From positions 1 to 59,104 of the IMG/VR virus record IMGVR_UViG_3300050016_000060: DNA of 59,104 bases; one strand, written 5' to 3'. A model generated the notes under the pieces. That model did not search any database and had not been told where the DNA came from. It saw only the letters and a program-made list of their open reading frames with translations. This DNA is from a virus. Both the position numbers and the translations under genes were made by a program. Positions 59,076 through 59,104 of the stretch are shown here, one piece after another. Each line of letters opens with the position of its first letter. Positions within the stretch are counted from its first letter, which is position 1.

Positions 59076-59104
59076 TTCGATTCCTCGATCAGCTTGCGGA
59101 GGTC
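59072..59104 (-). CDS. 3' end of a gene running off the window
   Basis: Ten codons (DLRKLIEESK) and TGA overlapping the next ATG. Only the C-terminus is inside the window. Confidence 0.35.
   Translation of the reverse strand, partial: DLRKLIEESK

Overview
The window is a fragment of a tailed double-stranded DNA bacteriophage or prophage genome (Caudoviricetes). On the minus strand, from 49.4 kb down to 19.8 kb, runs one long virion module. It holds a TerS-like protein, the large terminase, a Mu-type protease/scaffold, a decoration-like protein, the major capsid protein, a DUF1320-like connector, a gpG-like completion protein, a G/GT-type tail chaperone, a tail tube candidate, a tape measure, a Mu-type portal, a MuF protein and tail-fibre-like proteins. 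No replication, integrase or endolysin gene and no tRNA was recognised, so this is only part of a genome. The host is unknown. The IS1595-type zinc-ribbon proteins, the IS110-like protein and the DUF6745 protein are weak hints of a planctomycete-like host; that is inference.

Layout. 1-7.5 kb (+): densely packed small accessory genes (DUF6745, an HNH-like protein, DUF1064, zinc-knuckle mini-proteins, a metallophosphoesterase), interrupted at 3.77-4.19 kb by a promoter-driven structured RNA and at 4.69-5.02 kb by a one-gene inverted-repeat cassette. 7.7-9.8 kb (+): two virion or fibre-like proteins. 9.8-19.8 kb (+): a glycan module with three glycosyltransferases, a radical SAM enzyme and an HldE-like heptose kinase/adenylyltransferase. 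It includes two ribbon-helix-helix-like regulators with near-leaderless promoters and, at 16.7-18.1 kb on the minus strand, an IS110-like C-terminal domain protein plus a neighbour. 19.8-49.4 kb (-): the virion module, with a second copy of the structured RNA at 44.8-45.2 kb. 49.6-58.2 kb: an island of inverted-repeat-bounded gene cassettes. 58.2-59.1 kb (-): small accessory genes.

The most unusual system is the cassette island. At least nine copies of a 24-27 bp terminal repeat beginning GG(C/T)AATCACATACTTGAC, or diverged forms of it, bound gene-carrying units. Two units have perfect 8-bp target duplications: CAAATGAA around 53058-56586, and ATCGGCTC around a second element (54575-56102) nested inside the transposase-like gene of the first. 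Terminal GG and 8-bp duplications fit the IS1595 family. The two IS1595-like proteins here carry only the N-terminal zinc-ribbon/helical part and lack the DDE catalytic domain. In one of them that domain is replaced by a NUMOD4-HNH homing endonuclease. Cargo includes a PAPS-reductase-like protein, a C5 DNA methyltransferase and zinc mini-proteins. In the smallest cassette a single gene fills the space between the repeats.

The second notable item is a promoter-linked RNA of about 400 nt present twice, once on each strand, about 41 kb apart. The copies differ by compensatory changes in several helices. Other unusual signals are a CTT-TGA-C (RF2-type) +1 frameshift site in a heptosyltransferase-like gene, a -1 slippery site in the tail chaperone, a MuF protein with a nuclease-like C-terminus next to a zeta-toxin-like P-loop protein, and a methyltransferase gene fully overlapped by a second long open frame.
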